From Nostoc sp. GT001 (GTDB taxonomy: Bacteria; Cyanobacteriota; Cyanobacteriia; Cyanobacteriales; Nostocaceae), in assembly GCF_030382115.1 (NCBI RefSeq), contig NZ_JAUDRJ010000003.1, forward strand, positions 6,453,007-6,483,320: a stretch of 30,314 nt of DNA, written 5' to 3'. The translations under genes and the position numbers were made by a program. Under the pieces are notes generated by a model. That model ran no database searches. It was not told the DNA's origin and saw nothing but the letters and a program-made list of their open reading frames with translations. This document shows, one piece after another, positions 16,568 to 23,996 of the stretch. How positions within the stretch are numbered: position 1 is the stretch's first letter; every line of letters starts with the position of its first letter.

Positions 16568-17746
16568 CTAAGTAGTAGTAATACTAGGAATATCAACAGA
16601 ATTTTTTACACTATTTCCTAAGAAATTAATAATAGTTTGAGCCAATGCCTGCGATGCCAAATATGGGACACCATTACCAATAGTTTTAAACATATTAGTG
16701 AGTGACATATTTTCTGGAAGTACAAAATTGGCAGGCAAAGATTGGATAGCTAAAGCTTCTGCTACAGAAATCCGCCGGATTTTGTAAGGATGTAAATGTA
16801 CTTCATTATTTCCATAGCAAGCTGTCGGAGAGTAACGCCATCTATGCAGACGTTTGAAAGACTTTTTAGAATCATCTCCTTCATCAATAGAAGCAAATCT
16901 TCTGATCCCTGCCCTTGGTTGAAAACAGTTTTCAGTATTGGGATGTTTCAGAACGTTATTTTTTCTAAACCAGTATTCAACTGTTAATTCTTCAGGTATA
17001 TTGTCAGGACAAGGTATTAGAGAATTTTCTTGGAATGGTTCACACTTGCGCCAAGGGTAAGAAAAGACTTTTTCGTGAGAATATAAAATATAATTATTCC
17101 AAGGGAAATACACCTCATGTAGTAATTTTTCACTACCAACTTTGATCCCTATGTTCTGAAGAAAATTCTTTTTGAAACCAATTATAATAATTCTTTCTCT
17201 ATCCTGGGGTACGCCATATTCGATAGCATTAATTAATCGCTCTGTTAATATATAGCCTGCTTCGTGTAATTGTTGCTTAAGCGATTCAAAAAATAAACGG
17301 TGTTTTGTTGTCTTCCATAAACCCTTAACGTTCTCAAATAAAAATAAATCTGGAAGATTGCGGCAAATTAATTCAACATAAGAAGCAGAAAGCTTACCAT
17401 TCTCTCCCAAACCTCCTCTATTTTTTCCACCAATAGAAAAATCAGGACAGGGAGGTCCGCCGATGAAACCAATTATATTATGAGATTTGCGGCAATTTTT
17501 GACTAATTCTTGTAGGCGTTGCGCTTCTTTTCCGGCAATAAGATTTGTTACATCGGCGGCTTCACCGTGATGATATCCATATTCAGGCGATCGCATTTTC
17601 AGAACTTCTCGTGAATGGCGATAGGCGGCGATGAATGGAGCGAAGATTTCATTGACATAAACAATATTAAAACCGCTGGTTTCAAAACCTAAATCGAGGA
17701 AACCTGAGCCAGCAAAAAAAGAGAAAATACAAGGGCGATCGCTCAT
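16568..17746 (-). CDS. Orphan DNA cytosine-5 methyltransferase
   Basis: A 392-residue C5-cytosine methyltransferase using S-adenosylmethionine. The motifs are in order: I FSFFAGSGFLDLGFE (8-22), IV GGPPCPDFS with nucleophile C100, VI FENVKG with E138, VIII QDRERIIIIG, then a variable target-recognition part (about 200-330), IX RRISVAEALAIQSLP and X TIGNGVPYLASQAL. No restriction endonuclease lies beside it, so it is probably a solitary enzyme. Such enzymes in cyanobacteria include one that methylates CGATCG, the core of HIP1. Whether this is that enzyme cannot be told here. The start ATG 17746 has a HIP1 octamer 2 bases inside the gene. Confidence 0.93.
   Translation of the reverse strand: MSDRPCIFSFFAGSGFLDLGFETSGFNIVYVNEIFAPFIAAYRHSREVLKMRSPEYGYHHGEAADVTNLIAGKEAQRLQELVKNCRKSHNIIGFIGGPPCPDFSIGGKNRGGLGENGKLSASYVELICRNLPDLFLFENVKGLWKTTKHRLFFESLKQQLHEAGYILTERLINAIEYGVPQDRERIIIIGFKKNFLQNIGIKVGSEKLLHEVYFPWNNYILYSHEKVFSYPWRKCEPFQENSLIPCPDNIPEELTVEYWFRKNNVLKHPNTENCFQPRAGIRRFASIDEGDDSKKSFKRLHRWRYSPTACYGNNEVHLHPYKIRRISVAEALAIQSLPANFVLPENMSLTNMFKTIGNGVPYLASQALAQTIINFLGNSVKNSVDIPSITTT
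17735..17742. other. HIP1 octamer within methyltransferase start
   Basis: GCGATCGC lies 2 bp after the start codon of the methyltransferase. HIP1 octamers are common in this window, so the location may be chance. Confidence 0.6.
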
Positions 17747-17875
17747 TGAATTACTAGTACGATCAAAAAATATTATTAATATTCAGATTCTATGAAAATG
17801 GTTTATGTGCGTAACTTATAAAGAGAGTTAATACTAACTATCCCAATTTGGTTTTAAGAGTTGGTAAAACCTAAT

Positions 17876-17966
17876 ATACTTAGGGCTTCTACGTAAGTAC
17901 CAATCAAAACATAACAATTGAAAAACTGTTTAAATAGTAAAAAAAATTTATAGTTACCCTAAGTAT
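17876..17966. repeat. Spaced 10-bp inverted repeat
   Basis: ATACTTAGGG at 17876-17885 is the exact reverse complement of CCCTAAGTAT at 17957-17966, 71 bp apart. It could bind one regulator at two sites or be chance. Confidence 0.35.
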
Positions 17967-18068
17967 TACATCTCAAAGTTTACTCAATCTTTAAGGAAAA
18001 CACCTGACATAAAAACAGTCTGGAGTCACAATTAGATATAGGGTTTTCCAAGCCCAGATGATATTTCA

Positions 18069-18082
18069 GACAAATATTTGTC
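18069..18082. promoter_or_regulatory. 14-bp perfect palindrome before the WcaI-like gene
   Basis: GACAAATATTTGTC is a perfect palindrome ending 38 bp before the ATG at 18121, where a repressor site would be expected. A related palindrome, TGACA-CATT-TGTCA, is at 19923-19936. Confidence 0.4.
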
Positions 18083-18120
18083 ACTAAATAAAAAACCGGG
18101 GTACTTCGGACTAAATTTTT

Positions 18121-19395
18121 ATGCGGATTTTAATTTACTCCTACAACTACTATCCAGAACCGATTGGTATTGCCCCACTAATGACTGAATTAGCAGAGGG
18201 ACTAGTGAAACGTGGGCATGAAGTGCGTGTAGTCACCGCTATGCCCAATTACCCTGAGCGGCAAATTTACCACGAATATCGGGGTAAATGGTATGTCAAC
18301 GAATACAAAAATGGCGTTCAAATTCAACGCAGTTACGTTTGGATTCGTCCACAACCCAACCTATTAGATAGGGTGTTATTAGATGCTAGTTTCGTCGTCA
18401 CTAGTTTTGTACCCGCCCTCATCGGTTGGCGCCCAGATGTGATTCTCTCAACATCGCCATCCTTGCCAAGCTGTGTACCAGTTGCTCTTTTAGGATGGTT
18501 ACGTGCTTGTCCTGTGATTTTAAATCTACAAGATATATTACCAGAAGCAGCCGTCCATGTCGGTCTACTGAAAAATAAATTACTTATCCGGTTGTTTACA
18601 TTATTGGAAAAATTTGCCTATAGCAGTGCCAGTAAAATTAGCGTCATCGCCGATGGGTTTGTGGACAATTTGCGAGCTAAGGGCGTAGAAGCTGAGAAAA
18701 TTGTGCAAATTCCCAACTGGGTTGATGTAAATTTTATCCGCCCTTTGCCTAAAGAGGATAACCCTTTCCGCGCAGCACATAATCTGAATGGCAAATTTGT
18801 AGTACTTTATTCTGGTAACATCGCCTTAACTCAAGGTTTAGAAAGCGTCGTCAAAGCTGCTTCTGTATTGCGTCATATCCCAGATATTGTCTTTGTCATC
18901 GTTGGAGAGGCAAAAGGTTTACAGCGATTGCAACAGGAATGTCTAGACTGCGGCGCAGATAATGTGTTGTTACTGCCATTTCAACCCCGCAAAGATTTAC
19001 CACAGATGTTAGCAGCTGCGGATGTTGGTTTAGTGGTGCAAAAGAAAAATGTTGTATCCTTCAATATGCCGTCAAAAATTCAAGTGCTACTTGCTAGTGG
19101 AGGGGCCTTAGTTGCCTCTGTCCCCGACAATGGTACGGCAGCAAGAGCCATTAGGCAAAGTGGCGGCGGAGTTATCGTTCCTCCAGAAGATCCCCAAGCT
19201 TTAGCGATGGCAATTTTAGATTTGTACCAAAACCCTGAAAAAGTCAAAACTCTGGGTTACAAAAGTCGCCAATATGCCGTTGAGCAATATGCTTTTGAGC
19301 AAGCTTTAAATCAGTATGAGTCCTTATGTTACTCATTGACAGCAGAACGTAGAGCAATTCAGTCTAGAGGCATAGTTACGAAACAAGAAGTTTAA
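18121..19395 (+). CDS. WcaI-like glycosyltransferase (GT4)
   Basis: A 424-residue GT-B glycosyltransferase like the colanic-acid enzyme WcaI, probably adding a sugar to a lipid-linked exopolysaccharide unit at the inner face of the membrane. The N-terminus is characteristic: MRILIYSYNYYPEPIGIAPLMTELAEGLVKRGHEV and the following VVTAMPNYP. The C-terminal domain has VVLYSGNIALTQGLESVV, then LLPFQPRKDLPQMLAAADVGLVV and SFNMPSKIQVLLASGGALVAS. The donor sugar is not predictable. The palindrome at 18069-18082 may control it. It stands alone, with 611 bp to the next gene, so this is not part of a visible polysaccharide cluster. Confidence 0.9.
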   Translation: MRILIYSYNYYPEPIGIAPLMTELAEGLVKRGHEVRVVTAMPNYPERQIYHEYRGKWYVNEYKNGVQIQRSYVWIRPQPNLLDRVLLDASFVVTSFVPALIGWRPDVILSTSPSLPSCVPVALLGWLRACPVILNLQDILPEAAVHVGLLKNKLLIRLFTLLEKFAYSSASKISVIADGFVDNLRAKGVEAEKIVQIPNWVDVNFIRPLPKEDNPFRAAHNLNGKFVVLYSGNIALTQGLESVVKAASVLRHIPDIVFVIVGEAKGLQRLQQECLDCGADNVLLLPFQPRKDLPQMLAAADVGLVVQKKNVVSFNMPSKIQVLLASGGALVASVPDNGTAARAIRQSGGGVIVPPEDPQALAMAILDLYQNPEKVKTLGYKSRQYAVEQYAFEQALNQYESLCYSLTAERRAIQSRGIVTKQEV

Positions 19396-19922
19396 TCTTT
19401 ACTGCAAAGTTATGTTACATCTGTAGAGATTACAATTATGCCCTCATGTCTAAATATTATGAGATTTTGAGGGTAGCTAATTTTACTATTAAAAATATAG
19501 CGATAGACAAGCAGGTTGTCAGGTGGATTGTTGAACTAAAAATCTCACGGCTTCACTTCATTCCATCCGTGGGTTATTACTGATAAATTATGTATAAATA
19601 CTGAGTTTATACGTATATAATAAAGCGCACTTTTGCTAGACCAGTTATTAGTATGCTGTGTTGTATCATAATTTTTGGTAGACAGTATAAAGCGTAGATG
19701 TATAGTTACCTGCGAATTACTAGCTTTACATTACATATTATGCTGTTTGATGAATCTGCGATTATTTTCGCTGTTAATTCCTGCTGGAAAGTTATTGGTT
19801 GATTTATCGCTGCACAATAACCATCAGCTTTTCAGCTGTTGCGGATATCGAAATCTCAACAGCCAATTATCAAACTAATCCCATAGACACCTGTTTTTTT
19901 GTTAGTATTCAAAAAAACCTAT

Positions 19923-19936
19923 TGACACATTTGTCA
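19923..19936. promoter_or_regulatory. Palindrome TGACA-CATT-TGTCA before rsfS
   Basis: A 5-4-5 inverted repeat 70 bp upstream of the rsfS start; candidate operator only. Confidence 0.35.
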
Positions 19937-19939
19937 GAT

Positions 19940-19976
19940 CAATTGTTCGTTGTTTGTAAGTAAATGTCAACAATTG
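19940..19976. promoter_or_regulatory. Inverted repeat before rsfS
   Basis: CAATTGTT at 19940-19947 is the reverse complement of AACAATTG at 19969-19976 over a 21-base loop. It ends 30 bp before the rsfS start and could fold in its mRNA leader. Confidence 0.35.
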
Positions 19977-20006
19977 TTTCAAAAGGAAGAAAGCACCTGA
20001 GGTTTA

Positions 20007-20465
20007 ATGACTGATTATTTCCAAGGAAATTTCCCATTGCAATCTGTCCCACTGACGAAGAGTGCGGTAATAAGCCACGGCCAAACCGAAGAGGCGAGCG
20101 AAAAATTAGCTGCAACGATCGCTGTTGCGGCATCAGATCGCAAAGCAGGTGAGATTTTATTGCTCAAAGTAGCAGAGGTATCTTACCTGGCGGATTACTT
20201 TGTGATGATGACTGGCTATTCTAAGGTACAGGTAAGGGCGATCGCTCAAGCAATTGAAGGAAAAGTCGAAACTGAGTTGCAACGCCGTCCCTTAAGGACA
20301 GAAGGAAAAGTTGAGGGTAGTTGGGTACTACAAGACTACGGTGATGTGATCGTTCATATCATGATGCCCAAGGAACGGGAGTTTTATAATTTAGAAGCGT
20401 TCTGGATTCATGCAGAACGTATTTCCCTTCCAGAATCTGATGAAGGTGAGGGTAAGCCAACATGA
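20007..20465 (+). CDS. rsfS: Ribosomal silencing factor RsfS
   Basis: RsfS (Iojap family) binds ribosomal protein L14 and blocks joining of the subunits when nutrients are scarce. The core is clear from about residue 30: SEKLAATIAVAASDRKAGEILLLKV, then VSYLADYFVMMTGYSKVQVRAIAQAIEGKVE and VLQDYGDVIVHIMMPKEREFYNLEAFW, with the conserved DYGD and YNLE. The first about 25 residues are extra and variable. It starts at ATG 20007 and overlaps the CGLD27 gene by 4 bp (ATGA at 20462-20465), so the two are translationally coupled. Confidence 0.95.
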   Translation: MTDYFQGNFPLQSVPLTKSAVISHGQTEEASEKLAATIAVAASDRKAGEILLLKVAEVSYLADYFVMMTGYSKVQVRAIAQAIEGKVETELQRRPLRTEGKVEGSWVLQDYGDVIVHIMMPKEREFYNLEAFWIHAERISLPESDEGEGKPT

Positions 20466-20962
20466 TTAGGTCTTCGGTTTCTAATTGCCCAGTTCCTACA
20501 GACCAACAACCGCTCAATGAATACGAAGAGTTAAAAACTTCCTGGCTGTTTCGTGATACTACTTTAGATTGGCGCGAGTATATCACGAAACTTGTTTGGA
20601 TTTGGGGTTTATCTTGGCTATTCGCAGGACCCATAGCTGCGGCAAGTTTTCCCCCTCACAAGTATATTGCACATTTTATTCTCTGTGGTGCAGCCGGAGC
20701 GAGTGTCGGATTAGTACTGATACTGGTAAGGTTGTACTTAGGTTGGTTCTACGTGTGCGATCGCCTTTGTAGTCCCACAGTATTTTATGAAGAGTCCGGC
20801 TGGTACGATGGTCAAACTTGGACTAAACCAGAGGAAGTTCTCAACCGCGATCGCTTAATTGTCTCATACGAAATCAAACCCATTCTGCGGCGGTTACAAT
20901 TTACCTTTGCTGGGTTGGCGGGAATGTACGTTATTGGTACTATAGGTTGGCATTTGTTTTAA
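20462..20962 (+). CDS. CGLD27/Ycf36 family membrane protein
   Basis: A 166-residue protein of the CGLD27 family (DUF1230, Ycf36 of algal plastids), conserved in green photosynthetic lineages and without a defined biochemical role. Family features: CPVPTDQQPLNEYEELKTSWLFRDTTLDWREYITKLVWIW near the N-terminus, and WYVCDRL/SPTVFYEESGWYDGQTWTKP further on. Membrane helices are predicted at about 45-63, 71-95 and 147-163. It overlaps rsfS by 4 bp and is followed by a strong heptad-repeat hairpin at 20964-21030, probably the end of this transcript or a processing site. Confidence 0.93.
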   Translation: MIRSSVSNCPVPTDQQPLNEYEELKTSWLFRDTTLDWREYITKLVWIWGLSWLFAGPIAAASFPPHKYIAHFILCGAAGASVGLVLILVRLYLGWFYVCDRLCSPTVFYEESGWYDGQTWTKPEEVLNRDRLIVSYEIKPILRRLQFTFAGLAGMYVIGTIGWHLF

Positions 20963-20963
20963 A

Positions 20964-21030
20964 AGTTAGGAGTTAGGAGTTAGGAGTGATTAGTTAATAA
21001 TTCATAACTCTTAACTCCTAACTCCTAACT
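20964..21030. repeat. Heptad repeats forming a 24-bp near-perfect hairpin
   Basis: Three AGTTAGG units at 20964-20984 followed by AGT pair with the opposite-sense TAACTCC units at 21007-21030; 23 of 24 positions match. The loop is about 19 bases. It lies directly after the CGLD27 stop and before the asparaginase gene. Heptad repeats of this type also lie at 7548-7647. Confidence 0.85.
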
Positions 21031-21055
21031 AAAAAAAGGTGATAAATATAAACCC

Positions 21056-22009
21056 ATGACAATGGGAAAACGAACTCAAGCCACAGCACTGGAAGTCCGG
21101 TTGCTGCGGGAAGGTATTATTGAATCCAGGCATATAGTCCAAGCTGTTGTCTGCGACGAACGAGGACGGGTTCTAACTGTTGCCGGAAATTCTGAAACTG
21201 CTGCATTTATCCGTTCAGCCCTCAAACCATTTCAGGCACTTGCTGTCACCACCACAGGTACACTGGAACGCTATCAACTCAGCGATCGCGACTTAGCAAT
21301 TATCACAAGTTCCCATAAAGGAAGAATAGATCAAGTCCGACAGGTATTTAATATCCTTTGGCGGGCGGATCTTGACCCAACTATACTCCAGTGTCCAATT
21401 CCTGAAGGCAAACGGAGTCCTCTGGAATACAACTGTTCTGGAAAACATGCGGGAATGTTAGCTGTTTGTCAGCAACGCCATTGGCCCTTGAATAACTACT
21501 TGGATCGCAAGCATCCAATACAGCAGTTAATTTTGGGCAAAGTCGCAGAGTTGCTGCGAATGCCAGCAGCAGAATTTATCAGCGCTCATGATGACTGTGG
21601 CGCACCAACTTATCTGATGCAACTCGGTCACATGGCATCTTTGTATGCACTGTTAGCCTCTAGTACAAACTTGGATATGGAGCGCATTGTCCGTGCCATG
21701 ACTCATCACCCCGCAATGGTAGCAGGAGATGGAGAATTTGATACGGAACTGATGCGCTTAACTCCAGGAGAACTAGTCAGCAAAACTGGTGCCGAAGGAG
21801 TGCAGTGTATTGGTAGACTCGGTGAAGGCTTGGGATTGGCAATCAAAGTTATGGATGGGGCAAAACGGGCAAAATATGCCGTAGCTATTCACTTACTCCA
21901 GCAAATGGGGTGGATTAGTCCCAGTGCCGCCGAAAGCCTCTCAGAAAAGTTTGTCACCTTGGGAAAATACAAGCGTTTAGAAGTAATTGGAGAATTATCG
22001 TTTTTGTAG
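21056..22009 (+). CDS. Asparaginase, rhizobial type II (PF06089)
   Basis: A 317-residue protein of the asparaginase family first described from Rhizobium (PF06089), unrelated to the EcAII and Ntn types. It is expected to hydrolyse L-asparagine to aspartate and ammonia. Family motifs: VQAVVCDERGRVL, RSALKPFQALAV, SSHKGRIDQVRQV, CSGKHAGMLAVC, HDDCGAPTYLM and HPAMVAGDGEFDTELM, with KTGAEGVQCIG. The cytosol is the likely place, as there is no signal peptide. ATG 21056 is used; the internal ATG at 21062 (MGKRTQ) is an alternative. It lies downstream of rsfS-CGLD27, but the heptad hairpin between them may separate the transcripts. Confidence 0.9.
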   Translation: MTMGKRTQATALEVRLLREGIIESRHIVQAVVCDERGRVLTVAGNSETAAFIRSALKPFQALAVTTTGTLERYQLSDRDLAIITSSHKGRIDQVRQVFNILWRADLDPTILQCPIPEGKRSPLEYNCSGKHAGMLAVCQQRHWPLNNYLDRKHPIQQLILGKVAELLRMPAAEFISAHDDCGAPTYLMQLGHMASLYALLASSTNLDMERIVRAMTHHPAMVAGDGEFDTELMRLTPGELVSKTGAEGVQCIGRLGEGLGLAIKVMDGAKRAKYAVAIHLLQQMGWISPSAAESLSEKFVTLGKYKRLEVIGELSFL

Positions 22010-22055
22010 TTGCCAAACTCTTGACTATAGGTTACTATAAATAAGTCGAGAGCAA

Positions 22056-22132
<77 letters not shown>

Positions 22133-22142
22133 AATAAAATGT

Positions 22143-22186
22143 AAAACAAAACCCTACAATCAGTAAAGATTGCGGGGTTTTGTTTT
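22143..22186 (+). terminator. Intrinsic terminator after tRNA-fMet
   Basis: AAAACAAAACCC at 22143 onward pairs with GGGGTTTTGTTTT ending near 22186, with an inner CAATC/GATTG stem. It is T-rich at its 3' side and follows the tRNA by 10 bases. Confidence 0.8.
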
Positions 22187-22235
22187 ATTTTGATCTATTC
22201 TGGAAGAAATAGCCATCCAAAAAGCGCGGAGAATC

Positions 22236-23693
22236 ATGGTTGTGAAGTTGCAGCGACCAATTTTAGTGGGAGGATTGGGACTTTCCTTTTCCCTGTGGAT
22301 GTTGGACAGTTGGCACGATTCTATAGTACAGGTGAGTGAGTTTGGTTTGTTGAGTGCCTTAGCTGTAGGCGGTGGTTTGTGGTTATTCCAGCAAAATCGC
22401 CCCAAAAACAGTTTAAAGCAGCTAGATGGGATGGTGGTTGATCGAGCGGCTGCGGAAAGTGCGATCGCTAAAACTGAAACTGTAATTAACCAACTAGCAC
22501 AAGAAGCGGAAAACCATCCAGCCTTAGAGACACTCAGAGAACAAATTGCCCAATTATTGTTGGAATTAGACAGGCAAAAAATTAAAGTAGCTGTGACTGG
22601 CGGGAAATCCGTGGGTAAAAGCACTTTAATTCAAGTGCTAGAGCAAAATCTAGAGACACAAAATTTCGTATCTCTACAAGAGACACCACCTTTATTTAGA
22701 GAAGTGGGTGAAAACTCAGATGCGGCTATTTTGGCAGAAGTAGCAAAATCTGATTTTGTGCTATTTCTGACAAACGGTGATTTGACAGACTCAGAATTTC
22801 AAACTTTACAGCAGCTAAAGGCAGCAAATCAGCCTAATATGCTGGTTTTCAACAAACAAGACCAGTATTTAACCGATGAAAGCGCCAACATCTTGCTGTC
22901 GTTGAAACAGCGGATGCAGGGAAATGTAGTTGCAACTGCGGCCTCTCCCATTGCCATCAAAGTCCGAAAGCATGAGGCTGATGGTTCTGTGCAAGAGTGG
23001 ATGGAGCAACCAGCAGCTGATATCCAGCAATTAACGCAGCAGTTGGGTGAAGTTTTGGCACAGCAAGGACAACGGCTAGTTTGGTTAACAACCATGAGGA
23101 AAGCCGGATTGTTGAAAGCTGAGGCGAAAAATTGGCTAAATGGAACCAGACGCGATCGCGCCACCCCAATTATTGAACAATATCAGTGGATAGCTGCTGC
23201 CGCTGCCTTTGCTAACCCAGTACCAGCCTTTGATATCCTGGCAACTGCGGCAATTAATGCTCAAATGGTAATGGATTTAGGTAATATCTATCAGCAAAAA
23301 TTTTCTCTAGAACAGGCACAAACCGTAGCTGGAACAATGGGAAGTTTAATGCTGAAATTGGGTTTAGTTGAACTTTCTACAAAGGCGATTAGTACTGTTC
23401 TGAAAAGTAATGCCGTTACCTTTGTTGCTGGTGGTGTAGTGCAGGGAGTAAGTGCGGCTTATCTGACTAGAGTCGCAGGGTTAAGTCTAGTTGATTACTT
23501 CCAACAGCAGGAAATAGCGATAGATTCTGGAACTGGTTTGAATTTGGAGAATTTGCGGCAAACATTGCAAAAGGTATTTCAACAAAATCAGCAGATTGGT
23601 TTTTTGCAGGGGTTTGTTAAGCAAGGCATGAAGCGTTTGTTGCCAGAGGTGCAGCTGGTTGAAGTAGTTAGTGTTCAGAAAGCAATGGGATAA
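22236..23693 (+). CDS. GTPase-like membrane protein with degenerate G3 motif
   Basis: A 485-residue protein of a cyanobacterial GTPase-plus-DUF697-like group. Two hydrophobic segments are at about 8-22 and 36-52; a coiled part (65-112) leads into the nucleotide domain. G1 is TGGKSVGKST (121-130) and G4 is NKQD (206-209). The G3 motif, normally DTPG, reads ETPP at 149-152. The C-terminal half is helical with hydrophobic stretches (WIAAAAAFANPVPAFDILATAAINAQMVMDLGNIYQQ, about 310-350), the DUF697 pattern. It probably acts on membranes, in a role not known. The start ATG 22236 follows GGAGAATC. Confidence 0.8.
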   Translation: MVVKLQRPILVGGLGLSFSLWMLDSWHDSIVQVSEFGLLSALAVGGGLWLFQQNRPKNSLKQLDGMVVDRAAAESAIAKTETVINQLAQEAENHPALETLREQIAQLLLELDRQKIKVAVTGGKSVGKSTLIQVLEQNLETQNFVSLQETPPLFREVGENSDAAILAEVAKSDFVLFLTNGDLTDSEFQTLQQLKAANQPNMLVFNKQDQYLTDESANILLSLKQRMQGNVVATAASPIAIKVRKHEADGSVQEWMEQPAADIQQLTQQLGEVLAQQGQRLVWLTTMRKAGLLKAEAKNWLNGTRRDRATPIIEQYQWIAAAAAFANPVPAFDILATAAINAQMVMDLGNIYQQKFSLEQAQTVAGTMGSLMLKLGLVELSTKAISTVLKSNAVTFVAGGVVQGVSAAYLTRVAGLSLVDYFQQQEIAIDSGTGLNLENLRQTLQKVFQQNQQIGFLQGFVKQGMKRLLPEVQLVEVVSVQKAMG

Positions 23694-23731
23694 TCTCATA
23701 CACAGGATTACCAAATTTGAGATTTTGAATC

Positions 23732-23771
23732 TTGGATTTTGGATTGAATGATTCAAAATCCAAAATTTTTT
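23732..23771 (+). terminator. Intrinsic terminator after GTPase-like gene
   Basis: TTGGATTTTG at 23732-23741 pairs with CAAAATCCAA at 23754-23763, followed by six Ts at 23766-23771. The location, about 40 bp after the stop, is right for the end of this gene's transcript. Confidence 0.75.
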
Positions 23772-23911
23772 CAAACCCTGATTTTAATAGAGGATAAAAA
23801 TACATAAACATCTTTGTTTTAATAAAGAGGATTGATCCGTGGGATCAGTCTAAAATCTCAAAACTAAAATTGGCTGATACTTGTGTGCTGCTGTTAGTAA
23901 ACCTAAAATTT

Positions 23912-23936
23912 ACCCAAGCCTATTTTAGGCTTGGGT
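23912..23936 (-). terminator. 11-bp hairpin after STAS/sugar-transferase gene
   Basis: ACCCAAGCCTA pairs perfectly with TAGGCTTGGGT over a TTT loop. It lies about 60 bp after the stop of the minus-strand gene at 23997. The downstream tract (AAATTTTAGG on the minus strand) is only weakly T-rich. Confidence 0.6.
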
Positions 23937-23996
23937 GTATTTAAGAATATCGTGAGAGTTGCGAGTTCTCAAAAAATTGTGAATAAGGATAATTAG

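Larger units (their letters stand above)
17747..18120. other. Divergent intergenic region of 374 bp
   Basis: The spacer between the methyltransferase and the WcaI-like gene, which are divergent, so it must hold both promoters. A widely spaced inverted repeat (17876-17966) and a palindrome (18069-18082) are visible. No small gene is seen. Confidence 0.6.
19396..20006. other. Intergenic region of 611 bp with inverted repeats
   Basis: No convincing gene: a 67-codon frame at 19675-19878 lacks a good start and any protein character. Structures seen are a CACGG/CCGTG pair near 19547-19574, the palindrome at 19923-19936 and a longer inverted repeat at 19940-19976, so the part next to rsfS probably holds its promoter and leader. 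Confidence 0.5.

Noticed and set aside
19675..19878. 67-codon plus-strand frame in the spacer before rsfS
   Set aside because: Non-ATG start, no ribosome site, Cys/Leu-rich with no protein character.
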